A stretch of 64,000 nucleotides of DNA, taken from NCBI RefSeq assembly GCF_003095375.1, contig NZ_QEHR01000003.1:124001-188000 (forward strand), in the 5' to 3' direction. Each line of letters starts with the position of its first letter. Within the stretch, counting starts at the first letter, position 1. This DNA comes from Marixanthomonas spongiae. GTDB lineage: Bacteria; Bacteroidota; Bacteroidia; Flavobacteriales; Flavobacteriaceae. The position numbers were made by a program, and so were the translations under genes. Of this stretch, positions 25,488 through 35,603 are shown piece after piece. The notes beneath the pieces were generated by a model. It was not told the origin of the DNA. It saw only the letters and a program-made list of their open reading frames with translations, and ran no database searches.

Positions 25488-26087
25488 ATGGACACTTCAG
25501 AAAAAGTAGGCCAATACATTGAAAAACACGAAAAATGGCAGGATGAACTATCAAAACTCCGAAGTCTTTTTCAAAAAACAGCACTTACCGAGGAAGTTAA
25601 ATGGGGTGCTCCAACCTATACCCTTAACGGAAAGCTGGTCGCAGGATTGGCAGGGTTTAAAAACCATTATGCCATCTGGTTTCATCAAGGCGTGTTTTTA
25701 AAAGACGAAGAAAACAGGCTGGTAAATGCACAAAAAGGCGTTACTAAGGCGCTACGGCAGTGGCGTTTTGAGAAAGGTGACCCCATTGAACCCGATTTAA
25801 TTTTAAAATACATACACGAAGCCATTGAAAACAGCAAAGCCGGCAAAGAATTAAAACCAAAACGCCATAAAAAAGACGTTGCCATCCCCCCGCTTTTAAA
25901 AGAAACTTTTAACGAGGACAAAAAGCTTGCTGAGGCCTTCGAAAAACTCACGCCTGGCAAGCAACGGGAATATGCCAACCACATTGCCGAAGCCAAACGG
26001 GACGCCACCAAACAGAAAAGACTTGAAAAAATCACTCCCATGATCAAACAAGGCAAGGGGCTGCACGACAAATACAAAAACTGCTAA
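25488..26087 (+). CDS. DUF1801 / YdeI-OmdA family protein
   Basis: A 199-residue soluble protein with an N-terminal DUF1801 domain (EEVKWGAPTYTLNGKLVAGLAGFKNHYAIWFHQGVF, a YdhG-like fold) and a C-terminal OmdA/YdeI-like helical part (LKETFNEDKKLAEAFEKLTPGKQREYANHIAEAKRDATKQKRLEKI), the region linked to bacteriocin protection in other bacteria. The stop codon overlaps the ATG of the cyclase gene (TAATG), so the two are one operon. No biochemical role is known. Confidence 0.82.
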   Translation: MDTSEKVGQYIEKHEKWQDELSKLRSLFQKTALTEEVKWGAPTYTLNGKLVAGLAGFKNHYAIWFHQGVFLKDEENRLVNAQKGVTKALRQWRFEKGDPIEPDLILKYIHEAIENSKAGKELKPKRHKKDVAIPPLLKETFNEDKKLAEAFEKLTPGKQREYANHIAEAKRDATKQKRLEKITPMIKQGKGLHDKYKNC

Positions 26088-27196
26088 TGAACTTTAGGAT
26101 TACCCAATACAACTCCCGCCGATTTTGGTTTTACGCAAAACGGGCATTTTGGATACTCGTTGCTTGGGTGTTCATTTCTAACCTTTTGTTTTTCTATGAA
26201 TATTTTACCTTAAAAAGCGAAGGCATTTTAAGTTCGGCTTTTGATTTTGAGTCTTCCTTTACCGCAAATTTAATCGTTGGCATCACTGCTGGGTTAATTG
26301 GTGGCCTGTTTACCATTAACCTTATGGAGCAATGGCTTAGAAGGCATGCATTTTGGAAAGCCCTGATTTACATTATAGGCACTTACATTGTGGGGGCTTT
26401 GGTTATCAGCACCATTGGCGCATTGTACTTTAACAGCGAAAAGTTAGGGTTGCCCTTTTACCATTCCGATGTTCTTATGGCCACGCAGTTGTTTTTCAGC
26501 ACATGGCTGTTCCTTAAAAACTTTATTGTTTGGCTGTTTATCGTCATTGGCACCTTAATCGTTTTGATCGTGAACGATAAGTACGGCCCCGGGGTGTTCC
26601 CCGATTATTTGATGGGTCGTTATTTTCATCCCAAGCACGAGCGGCGCATTTTTATGTTTGCCGATATTAAAAACGCCACCGGTATTGCCGAAACTTTGGG
26701 CGAAGAGAAATATTTTAACTTCCTGAAAGATTTTTTCAGGCATATTGCTCCGGCCATTGTGCAAACCCGCGGCGAAGTGTATCAATACGTGGGCGACGAG
26801 GTGGTGGTCTCTTGGAAAATGAAACAAGGCTTACGGGGAGGCAACGCCATACAATGCTATTTCTCCATGAGGCGCATCATTAACCGGAAATCGCACAAGT
26901 ATTTACGAAAATACGGCATTGTGCCCGAATTTAAGGTTGGGTACCATTTTGGCCCCGTTATGGTGGGCGAAATTGGGCAAATTAAACGCGACATTGCTTT
27001 TTCGGGCGATGTATTGAATACCACGGCCCGGATACAGTCCATTTGCAATGAACTGGATGTGAAGATATTGGCTTCAAAAGAATTTGCAAACATCGCGTAC
27101 AAACTGCCCAAAGGTGTGAAAAAAATAGATATGGGCAAAGAGCAATTACGTGGCAAAGCCGAAGAAATTGGTCTGGTAACCTATAAAAAAGGATGA
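26087..27196 (+). CDS. Membrane-bound class III adenylate/guanylate cyclase
   Basis: A 369-residue protein with four to five membrane helices (residues about 20-40, 60-80, 92-115, 140-163) and a C-terminal class III nucleotidyl cyclase domain. Metal-binding aspartates are Asp193 (FADIKNATG) and Asp237 (YVGDEVVVSW); the transition-state Asn and Arg are in VLNTTARIQ. The residue at the usual purine-specifying Lys position is Gln234 (VYQYVGD), while the second specifying Asp (RDIAFSGD) is kept, so substrate preference (ATP or GTP) cannot be assumed. It is co-translated with the DUF1801 protein. Confidence 0.85.
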   Translation: MNFRITQYNSRRFWFYAKRAFWILVAWVFISNLLFFYEYFTLKSEGILSSAFDFESSFTANLIVGITAGLIGGLFTINLMEQWLRRHAFWKALIYIIGTYIVGALVISTIGALYFNSEKLGLPFYHSDVLMATQLFFSTWLFLKNFIVWLFIVIGTLIVLIVNDKYGPGVFPDYLMGRYFHPKHERRIFMFADIKNATGIAETLGEEKYFNFLKDFFRHIAPAIVQTRGEVYQYVGDEVVVSWKMKQGLRGGNAIQCYFSMRRIINRKSHKYLRKYGIVPEFKVGYHFGPVMVGEIGQIKRDIAFSGDVLNTTARIQSICNELDVKILASKEFANIAYKLPKGVKKIDMGKEQLRGKAEEIGLVTYKKG

Positions 27197-27201
27197 TCAT
27201 T

Positions 27202-27265
27202 GGAGACGTAAGAGACTTGAGATGTGAGACCTGCCTCCGGCGGGCAGGTGTGAGCTATGAGCCTT
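27202..27265. repeat. Heptamer-like repeat with a GC-rich hairpin
   Basis: Units such as gagactt, gagatgt, gagacct recur every 7 bp, are interrupted by a hairpin (ACCTGCC / GGCAGGT, 27229-27249), and resume as gtgagct, atgagcc. A related GTGAGGCCTGCCTC element occurs in inverse orientation at 48438-48480. It fills the spacer between the cyclase and rlmH. Confidence 0.6.
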
Positions 27266-27338
27266 GAAAATTATAAAATTGATTGCCGTTAAAATAGTAG
27301 ATCACGGTTAACCTTAATCGAAAACTATATATCATTAT

Positions 27339-27812
27339 ATGAAAATAACCCTCTTGGCCATAGGAAAAACCGACGATAAAAACCTGCAAACGCTAATAGC
27401 CACATATTCAAAACGGTTAAACCACTACGTGCCTTTCTTTTTTGAAATCATTCCGGATGTTAAAAAAGCTAAGAATCTTTCTGAAGCTTTACAAAAACAA
27501 GCCGAAGGACAGGAAATATTAAAACGATTGCAACATTCGGATGTATTGTTTCTTTTGGATGAAAACGGAAAACAGTTCAGGTCGGTTGGATTTTCGCAAT
27601 TCCTTCAGAAAAAAATGAACAGCGGGCTCAAAAACCTCGTGTTTGTAATTGGTGGCCCTTACGGCTTTAGCGATGAAATTTATGAACGGGCGAACGGAAA
27701 ACTTTCATTATCAAAAATGACGTTTTCACACCAAATGGTGCGTGTATTTTTTATTGAGCAATTGTATAGAGGCTTTACCATTCTTCGTAACGAGCCCTAT
27801 CACCATAGATAA
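27339..27812 (+). CDS. rlmH: 23S rRNA (pseudouridine1915-N3)-methyltransferase RlmH
   Basis: A 157-residue SPOUT methyltransferase of standard RlmH length. It has MKITLLAIGKTDDKNL at the N-terminus, the SAM-binding FVIGGPYGFSDEI, and the conserved C-terminus TFSHQMVRVFFIEQLYRGFT ending EPYHHR, all diagnostic. The enzyme methylates pseudouridine 1915 in helix 69 of 23S rRNA in assembled ribosomes. It stands alone on the plus strand; the following 180 bp up to the convergent pgi gene hold no convincing gene. Confidence 0.95.
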   Translation: MKITLLAIGKTDDKNLQTLIATYSKRLNHYVPFFFEIIPDVKKAKNLSEALQKQAEGQEILKRLQHSDVLFLLDENGKQFRSVGFSQFLQKKMNSGLKNLVFVIGGPYGFSDEIYERANGKLSLSKMTFSHQMVRVFFIEQLYRGFTILRNEPYHHR

Positions 27813-27993
27813 AATTATACTTTGTACTTAAACACACCTGATTGTTAAATATGACATACGATGAAACGAGCTGCAACGTAAGACATTTTGTTTGCTATAA
27901 AATGGAAATTACTAATATAGATATTTTGTTCAATATCATATGTCATTCAGTCCTAAGTCCAGTTTATGTTATTATACGGAAAATCAATAAAAA

Positions 27994-29559
27994 CTATTTT
28001 GAAATTTTAGACAATAAATTTTCAGTAGATTGATTTGTAATTAATGAGCAATCCTTAGTTCTAATTGCCTCCATTACATTTTTGGCAACGGTTTTCCCCA
28101 GTTCCACGCCCCATTGATCGTAACTGAAAATGTTCCAGACCACGCCTTGCACAAACAACTTGTGTTCGTACAGTGCCAATAAACTTCCTAAGTTGTGCGG
28201 AGTCAATTTTTCAATGAGAATTGTGTTGGATGGTTTGTTGCCTTCAAATTGTTTGTATGGGTTTTCAATTTCCTTTCCATAGGTGCCTTGCAACAAGGAT
28301 TCAGACTGTGCAAAACAGTTTGAAATAAGTTTTTTATGATGTTCTTTTTTTCCGTGCAACGATTTCGCAAAAGCAATAAAATCAACCGGAATTAATCGTT
28401 TTCCTTGATGAAGTAACTGAAAAAAGGCGTGTTGCGCATTGGTACCCGTATCGCCCCAAACAATGGTCCCCGTAGTATAATTTACCTTATTGCCATTTCG
28501 GTCTGTGCCTTTGCCATTGCTTTCCATCACTCCTTGTTGTAAATAGGTGACCAACTTGCTCAAATATTCAGAGTACGGAATGACCGCTTCACTCTCCGCT
28601 TCAAAAAAATTGGCATACCAAATAGAGAGCATGGCAAGGATTACGGGTATGTTTTCACCGAAAGCTGAAGTTTGAAAATGCGTGTCCATTTCGTGGGCAC
28701 CTTTCAACAGTGCTTCAAAATTGTCATACCCTACGGCACAACATATAGAAAGTCCCACGGCGCTCCACAATGAAAACCGCCCACCGACCCAATCCCACAT
28801 AGGAAAGATATTTTTTGAAGCAATACCAAAATCAAAAACCGCTTCTTTATTGGTGGAAACCGCTACAAAATGGTTTTCAATATCCTGTGCTGAATGTTGT
28901 TTCAAAAACCAATTACGAACGGTATTGGCATTGGTCAAGGTTTCAAGCGTGGTAAAACTTTTTGAAACCACGATAAACAACGTGGTTTCAGGATTCAAGT
29001 CTTGAATACTTTCTGAAACATGGTCGCCATCGACATTCGAGATAAAATGAACATTTAAATGGTTTTTGTAGTACTGCAAGGCTTCGGTAACCATTTTAGG
29101 GCCTAAATCGCTTCCACCCACACCTATGTTCACCACATCGGTGATGGGTTTTCCCGTACAGCCTTTCCAAGCTCCCGAAATAACAGCTTCTGAAAAAACC
29201 TTCATTTTTTGAAGCGTATCGCTCACTTCGGGTCGCATATCACTGAAATCACGCAAGGCCGTATGCAGCACGGCCCTATCTTCGGTTTCGTTTATTTTTA
29301 TTCCTTTAAACTGAGCTGATATTGCTTCTTCTAACTTAACTTCCTTTGCCAAGTCGATCAACAATCTTTTTGTGGTATCGGTCATCCGGTTTTTGGAATA
29401 ATCGATAAAAAAATCGTTCCATTCAATTGCGAATTTTTTGGAACGCGTGGCATCTTCAGCAAACAAATCTTGCATTTTCTTGTTTTCCATTTCTGAAAAA
29501 TGCTGCTGCAAGGCTTTCCAGGCCTTTGTTTGCGTAGGGTTTATTTTGGGTAAACTCAT
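27994..29559 (-). CDS. pgi: Glucose-6-phosphate isomerase
   Basis: A 521-residue phosphoglucose isomerase. The first signature is GVGGSDLGPKMV, the second covers IVWGDTGTNAQHAFFQLLHQG and the catalytic bases are in ESNGKG (Glu), GTNAQHAF (His) and YDQWGVELGK (Lys). It interconverts glucose-6-phosphate and fructose-6-phosphate. It is the last gene of a compact minus-strand carbon operon after pfkA, gapA and a sugar kinase, lying 2 bp after the kinase gene. The length is slightly below that of E. coli Pgi, normal for this clade. Confidence 0.95.
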   Translation of the reverse strand: MSLPKINPTQTKAWKALQQHFSEMENKKMQDLFAEDATRSKKFAIEWNDFFIDYSKNRMTDTTKRLLIDLAKEVKLEEAISAQFKGIKINETEDRAVLHTALRDFSDMRPEVSDTLQKMKVFSEAVISGAWKGCTGKPITDVVNIGVGGSDLGPKMVTEALQYYKNHLNVHFISNVDGDHVSESIQDLNPETTLFIVVSKSFTTLETLTNANTVRNWFLKQHSAQDIENHFVAVSTNKEAVFDFGIASKNIFPMWDWVGGRFSLWSAVGLSICCAVGYDNFEALLKGAHEMDTHFQTSAFGENIPVILAMLSIWYANFFEAESEAVIPYSEYLSKLVTYLQQGVMESNGKGTDRNGNKVNYTTGTIVWGDTGTNAQHAFFQLLHQGKRLIPVDFIAFAKSLHGKKEHHKKLISNCFAQSESLLQGTYGKEIENPYKQFEGNKPSNTILIEKLTPHNLGSLLALYEHKLFVQGVVWNIFSYDQWGVELGKTVAKNVMEAIRTKDCSLITNQSTENLLSKISK

Positions 29560-29561
29560 TT

Positions 29562-30413
29562 TTACAACTTCTCTTTTTTATAATAAGCGATCAAACCATC
29601 AATGGGCCGTTTTACAAAATTTCCGGGCTGTAATCCATGTTCTTTTAAACAGTCGCTGATTAATTTTTTGGTGAAAAAGGCAATAGAACCCACAAAATGT
29701 ATAGGAACTTGCTGGGCTTCTTTATAAATGAGCACCTGGTTTTTTATAAATAAGGCAACTCCGGTTTTAATTAATGTATTGAAATAGGCTTCATCGTGCT
29801 TGCAAAGAAAGAGAAATTCGGAAAAAGAGCCTAAATATGCGGTGGGGTTTGGTTTTTTATACAAGTTGACCTTTACGGTATCGGGATCCAAATCGTATTT
29901 TTCTTCAAATTCCGAAGCCACTTTTGGGGGCATTTTTTTGTAATAATAATCGCGCAATAATTGTTTTCCGTAGTAATTTCCGCTGGCATCGTCCATCAAG
30001 GCATATCCCAATGCTGGTGCTTCGGTGTGTATTTCATGTCCATCAAAATAACAGCAATTGCTGCCGGTGCCCAAAATGGCGACAATCCCCGGGTTTGTGG
30101 TTGCAGCATAAACAGCGGCAGCCAAATCTTCTTTTACGGTCACTTTTGCGTTTACAAACAGCTTTTCCAGCACTTCTTGCAACAGCAATCTTGGGGTTTT
30201 TGTACCACAACCGGCACCGTAAAAGTCAACGGTTTCCGCTTTTTTGAAAATAGCCTGCAAGGTTTCATTTTCCTCAATTTTTTGAACCATTCCGGCTTGC
30301 GGCACAACAGTAGGATTTAACCCAGCGGTACGGGTTTTATCAATAACATCGCCAGACTTGTTTAAAAGAATCCAGTCGCATTTTGTTGAACCGCCGTCAG
30401 CTATTAAAACCAT
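29562..30413 (-). CDS. Probable N-acetylglucosamine kinase (BadF/BadG-type ASKHA)
   Basis: A 283-residue ASKHA-fold kinase. The phosphate-1 motif is IADGGSTKCDWILL, phosphate-2 is AILGTGSNCCYFDG, and ALGYALMDDASGNYYGKQLL supports the BadF/BadG/BcrA ATPase family annotated in Flavobacteria as N-acetylglucosamine kinase. Placement 2 bp from gapA and pgi indicates a role in sugar phosphate entry to glycolysis, for instance recycling of murein amino sugars. No crotonyl-CoA or benzoyl-CoA reductase genes are nearby, so the alternative activator role is unlikely. Substrate remains an inference. Confidence 0.82.
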   Translation of the reverse strand: MVLIADGGSTKCDWILLNKSGDVIDKTRTAGLNPTVVPQAGMVQKIEENETLQAIFKKAETVDFYGAGCGTKTPRLLLQEVLEKLFVNAKVTVKEDLAAAVYAATTNPGIVAILGTGSNCCYFDGHEIHTEAPALGYALMDDASGNYYGKQLLRDYYYKKMPPKVASEFEEKYDLDPDTVKVNLYKKPNPTAYLGSFSEFLFLCKHDEAYFNTLIKTGVALFIKNQVLIYKEAQQVPIHFVGSIAFFTKKLISDCLKEHGLQPGNFVKRPIDGLIAYYKKEKL

Positions 30414-30415
30414 AC

Positions 30416-32444
<2,029 letters not shown>

Positions 32445-32563
32445 TTTGGTAAAACTACGTGAATAATGCCATTTAAACAATAGCCCTAAGCCCTTTTGAC
32501 CGGAAAAATAAGCTGTCAAAAAAATACGTGTATGCACGTATGGTATAAAGCTACAACAAGTAA

Positions 32564-32571
32564 TATCTTTG
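32564..32571 (+). promoter_or_regulatory. -7 box of a candidate small RNA
   Basis: TATCTTTG on the plus strand, an exact TAnnTTTG match. The -33 region is weak (TGG near 32541). No plus-strand gene follows for more than 7 kb, but a perfect intrinsic terminator does after about 105 bp. Confidence 0.45.
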
Positions 32572-32577
32572 ACAGTG

Positions 32578-32706
32578 TATTAGTGAATATGTAATTGTAT
32601 TTTAATTTTTTGTGGGGATAAAAAATTAAGATCGTTACTTCGTAAAGATTTACTAAGTTAGGTTTGTTATTAGCGTCCCGCCGAAAGGTTGGGACGCTTA
32701 TTTTTA
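32578..32706 (+). ncRNA. Candidate small non-coding RNA between pfkA and tilS
   Basis: A transcript of about 130 nt would start 6-7 nt after the TATCTTTG box and end at the intrinsic terminator 32671-32706. Both flanking genes are on the minus strand, so the terminator serves no known gene. No ORF longer than a few codons with an ATG or GTG start exists in this orientation (the ATG at 32589 is followed at once by TAA). Sequence is AT-rich with a short GTGGGGAT segment. I cannot match it to a known RNA family; a 5' antisense or trans-acting role is open. Confidence 0.5.
32671..32706 (+). terminator. Plus-strand intrinsic terminator
   Basis: Perfect 8-bp stem AGCGTCCC / GGGACGCT with an 11-nt loop (itself with CC/GG), followed by TTATTTTTATT on the plus strand. 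The minus-strand continuation lacks a T run, so it does not look like the tilS terminator. Confidence 0.85.
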
Positions 32707-32741
32707 TTGTACCTCTAAAATCTACGACATGCAGTTGGGAT

Positions 32742-34073
32742 CTATTTTTTAACCCTGATTTTCAAAATATTGGTTGTTTCTGGACTTACTTTAAACCGGT
32801 CATCGGCCCTGTAACCCACTACCCAAATAATTTCTGAATCACTGCAGAGCACCCAGATTTTTTCTTTCGCCACCAAAGATAGCTTTTCATCTTTAAAAAA
32901 CTTGCTTAACTTCTTCTTCCCTTTCATTCCAAAAGGTTGAAAAACATCTCCTTCACGCCATTTTCTAAGTGTTAGCGGATAGATTAATTTCTTCTCATCC
33001 ACATAGATTACACTGCTGTCAATAGTTCCTATTCTATCAATAGGGTGAAATTCCATGTGCAATGGACGGCTTATTTCCGAGGTATTTTTTTGTATTAAGA
33101 TTTCTTTTCGTTCTGTTGTATTGTCCGGTTGGTTTTCATTGGAAGCGATTTTGGTCAACAATAACTCCTCTCTGTCTTTTACCAATCGATGGCTGTTTGA
33201 AAAAACCTGCTTTCCGCTTTGTGCATGCAACAAATCTGAAACTGCTGGCCAATCGGTAAAACCAAAAGGATGTAACAATTGGTACAGCACCGCTTTGGTA
33301 TGGGGTAGTTCCTGTAATTTTTCAATATGAAGGGTGTAGCCATCAACATTTTCGGTTACGGCAAGCTTATAGACCAACGCCATATAGTCTTCTATTAAAT
33401 CCTGACTGTCTTTTAAATAATTTTGAGTTTTCTGAAAACTCGACAATAGGTTTTCAGTTGCTTTTTTATATTCGGGCAGTACATCGTGGCGCAATTTATT
33501 CCGTAGATAATCGGTTGATGTGTTGCTGCTGTCCTCGCGCCATTTTAAATTGTTCTCTTCAGCAAAAGCAACAATATCCGAACGGGAAAATGGCAATAAA
33601 GGCCTTATTATCGTTTCGTTTATTTCAGGTATTCCGGTAAAACCTTGCAATCCGCTACCACGGCTTAAATTGATGAAAAACGTTTCCAAGTCATCATCGG
33701 CGTGGTGCCCGGTTGCTACGTAATGGTATTTAAAATTTCTCAAAATTTCGGCAAACCATTGATACCGCAGCTCACGGGCAGCCATTTGTGTGGAAAGTTT
33801 GTGGTCTTTGGCAAACACCTTGGTATCGAAGGTTTCAACAAAAACCGGAATGGAGAGCTTATCGGCCCAATCTATTACAAAGGTTTCATCGCCATCGCTT
33901 TCTTTTCCGCGCAAAGAGAAGTTACAATGGGCCAACCCAATATTGAACCCTAATTTTTTCAGTAAAAAGGAAAGCACCACACTGTCCACGCCCCCGCTGC
34001 AAGCGATAAGCAGTTTTTTACCTTTCAGGAATGAAAAGTTGGCATCAATATGGGTTTTGAAAGGTGTGAGCAT
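32742..34073 (-). CDS. tilS: tRNA(Ile)-lysidine synthetase
   Basis: A 443-residue N-type ATP pyrophosphatase. The PP-loop is ACSGGVDSVVLSF (residues 24-36), followed by the TilS motifs AHCNFSLRGKESDGDE, ATGHHADDDLETFF and NLSRGSGLQGFTGI, and a C-terminal TilS domain (KGKKKLSKFFKDEKL). It modifies C34 of the tRNA-Ile with CAU anticodon to lysidine, changing its identity; the enzyme is essential. The start is 1 bp after the stop of the DUF3307 gene, so satD, DUF3307 and tilS probably share a transcript. Confidence 0.94.
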   Translation of the reverse strand: MLTPFKTHIDANFSFLKGKKLLIACSGGVDSVVLSFLLKKLGFNIGLAHCNFSLRGKESDGDETFVIDWADKLSIPVFVETFDTKVFAKDHKLSTQMAARELRYQWFAEILRNFKYHYVATGHHADDDLETFFINLSRGSGLQGFTGIPEINETIIRPLLPFSRSDIVAFAEENNLKWREDSSNTSTDYLRNKLRHDVLPEYKKATENLLSSFQKTQNYLKDSQDLIEDYMALVYKLAVTENVDGYTLHIEKLQELPHTKAVLYQLLHPFGFTDWPAVSDLLHAQSGKQVFSNSHRLVKDREELLLTKIASNENQPDNTTERKEILIQKNTSEISRPLHMEFHPIDRIGTIDSSVIYVDEKKLIYPLTLRKWREGDVFQPFGMKGKKKLSKFFKDEKLSLVAKEKIWVLCSDSEIIWVVGYRADDRFKVSPETTNILKIRVKK

Positions 34074-34074
34074 A

Positions 34075-34788
34075 TTACAGTACGTTTGTTACGATACCCA
34101 GTACGACGGCAATGCCAAAACTGAGCATGGTCCCTATTAAAACATATTCGGTTTTCAGGGTTTCTTCGTCCCGATAGCGCAAAATGGATTTGGCGGCGAT
34201 GAGAAACCCCACCGCTTCGTATTGGTCGATCACGATAAAGGTCAAGGTCAATAGGCGTTCCAAAACACCGATCACTTTTCCTGCATTGGGCAGTTCGTTG
34301 TCGCTGGTGACTTCAATTTCAGTAGCGCTGAACACTTCACGAATAAAAATATTGGCGGGTTTTAAGCAAATAAGGTAACTTACAATTAAAAACAGGCCTT
34401 TAATATCCAGCGGTGGCTGCCAATAGGTGTCGATTCCTTGAAACTTGGCAACTCCCCAGCACACCGTACCCAAAACGATAATGTGCAGGGCTTGGTCTAT
34501 AAAAAAAGCATAGCGGCCTATGTGTTTGCTTCGGCTTATATAGGGTTTGCAACCATCTATAATATAATGCAACACCGCTATAATCGCAGCGCCATAGATG
34601 AAGCTCCATTGAAATGCCAACAGCCACGAGACCGCAAAAACTATGAGCACATGCCAGACCAACAGGCTACTTTTAAAACCTAAACGATTTTTTTGTTCGG
34701 CCATAGTAGTCCATTGAAAAAAGTAGTCGGCCAGTAGATGTGCCAAAAACTGAAGCAATAAAAATGTTGAAAATTCCATAGGGATCAT
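34075..34788 (-). CDS. DUF3307 membrane protein
   Basis: A 237-residue membrane protein of the DUF3307 family. The N-terminus contains LLQFLAHLLADYFFQWTTMAEQKNRLGF, the conserved first helix and following loop, then several hydrophobic helices including an AIIAVLHYIIDGCKPYI block. DUF3307 genes are typically found next to satD, as here, where the start codon overlaps the SatD gene's stop by 4 nt. The function is unknown; it is probably a small integral membrane partner whose production is controlled by SatD. Confidence 0.82.
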   Translation of the reverse strand: MIPMEFSTFLLLQFLAHLLADYFFQWTTMAEQKNRLGFKSSLLVWHVLIVFAVSWLLAFQWSFIYGAAIIAVLHYIIDGCKPYISRSKHIGRYAFFIDQALHIIVLGTVCWGVAKFQGIDTYWQPPLDIKGLFLIVSYLICLKPANIFIREVFSATEIEVTSDNELPNAGKVIGVLERLLTLTFIVIDQYEAVGFLIAAKSILRYRDEETLKTEYVLIGTMLSFGIAVVLGIVTNVL

Positions 34789-35471
34789 TTAGAAACTGTT
34801 TCAGAAAAATCCAGTACAGCCGTTTCAATGGCGTTCCAGCCAACACTTGTGGAATGCCGGTTTACAGCAGACTGGCCAATGCCCAACGCTTTTGCGATGT
34901 CGTCTTCTTGTTGGTTCAGTAATTTTAAATACAATACTTCGCACTGCCGGGCGGTCGCTTTTCCCAATAAGGTGTCCAGTAATTCAAAAACGGGTTTGAA
35001 CCGCTTGTTGAGCTCGTTATTTTCCGAAGCAAAAAACAGGGTGTTTTTAATGATCACCCGTTCTTTGTTGTGTGTTGATTGCCCACTTATTTCGCGACCT
35101 GACAAATAAATGGCTTCTCCGTCTATAATGCCTTCTTCGGGCTTGTACCGGCTTAATGGCCCGTAGCCTATTGCCAAGCGCAAACCGTGGGTTTTAAACA
35201 AGCGAACGCGGTTTTTATTTTTGGTATAGCTGTTCAGTTCAATAGGGATGGATTTTACAAAACTTTTAATGGCCAGCGCCACCCGCAAACCATCTTTAGG
35301 TTTTGGCACCACACATTCTATATAATCGCCTTTTATGATGCGGCCATACACGTTAAATTCCCGTTTCAGGTCTTTCAATAACTTAGCGAGTTCTTTTTCC
35401 ACCAAATTACGGTCCTTACCGTGCAAACTGGTCGATGAGACGATGTCCCCAGACAAAACAGCGTAGTTCAT
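34785..35471 (-). CDS. SatD-family regulator-like protein
   Basis: A 228-residue protein of the SatD family. The N-terminal part resembles a nucleotide cyclase fold (AVLSGDIVSSTSL, GRIIKGDYIECVVP), and the last 50 residues hold a sigma-70 region 4-like helix-turn-helix (ARQCEVLYLKLLNQQEDDIAKALGIGQS is in this block; SAVNRHSTSVGWNAIE is the recognition part). Two near-identical CATAA-N7-TTATG sites lie over its promoter region, consistent with autoregulation. It is the first gene of the satD-DUF3307-tilS unit. SatD was first described in Streptococcus; its biochemical activity is not established. Confidence 0.8.
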   Translation of the reverse strand: MNYAVLSGDIVSSTSLHGKDRNLVEKELAKLLKDLKREFNVYGRIIKGDYIECVVPKPKDGLRVALAIKSFVKSIPIELNSYTKNKNRVRLFKTHGLRLAIGYGPLSRYKPEEGIIDGEAIYLSGREISGQSTHNKERVIIKNTLFFASENNELNKRFKPVFELLDTLLGKATARQCEVLYLKLLNQQEDDIAKALGIGQSAVNRHSTSVGWNAIETAVLDFSETVSK

Positions 35472-35488
35472 GAAAATTATTTTTTTAT

Positions 35489-35564
35489 CAAATATACAAA
35501 AATATGTGTATTTATAGTCATAAAGTATAATTATGTGCTTTTAAGTACATAAAGTGTAATTATG
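35489..35564 (-). promoter_or_regulatory. satD promoter with paired direct-repeat operator
   Basis: Two overlapping -7 candidates on the minus strand (TATATTTG 35489-35496 and TATTTTTG 35497-35504) are followed upstream by two 17-bp sites, 35519-35535 and 35548-35564, which differ at one position and are 29 bp apart. Each site is an inverted repeat CATAA-N7-TTATG, a typical dimer operator, overlapping the -33 region. Confidence 0.6.
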
Positions 35565-35603
35565 ATGATTAACGCACATAAATGGGGTTTATGAGTGATA
35601 AGG

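Noticed and set aside
27842-28033. Plus-strand ORF of 63 codons between rlmH and pgi
   Set aside because: It overlaps the 3' end of pgi on the other strand, lacks recognisable domains, starts in AT-rich spacer and has atypical composition.
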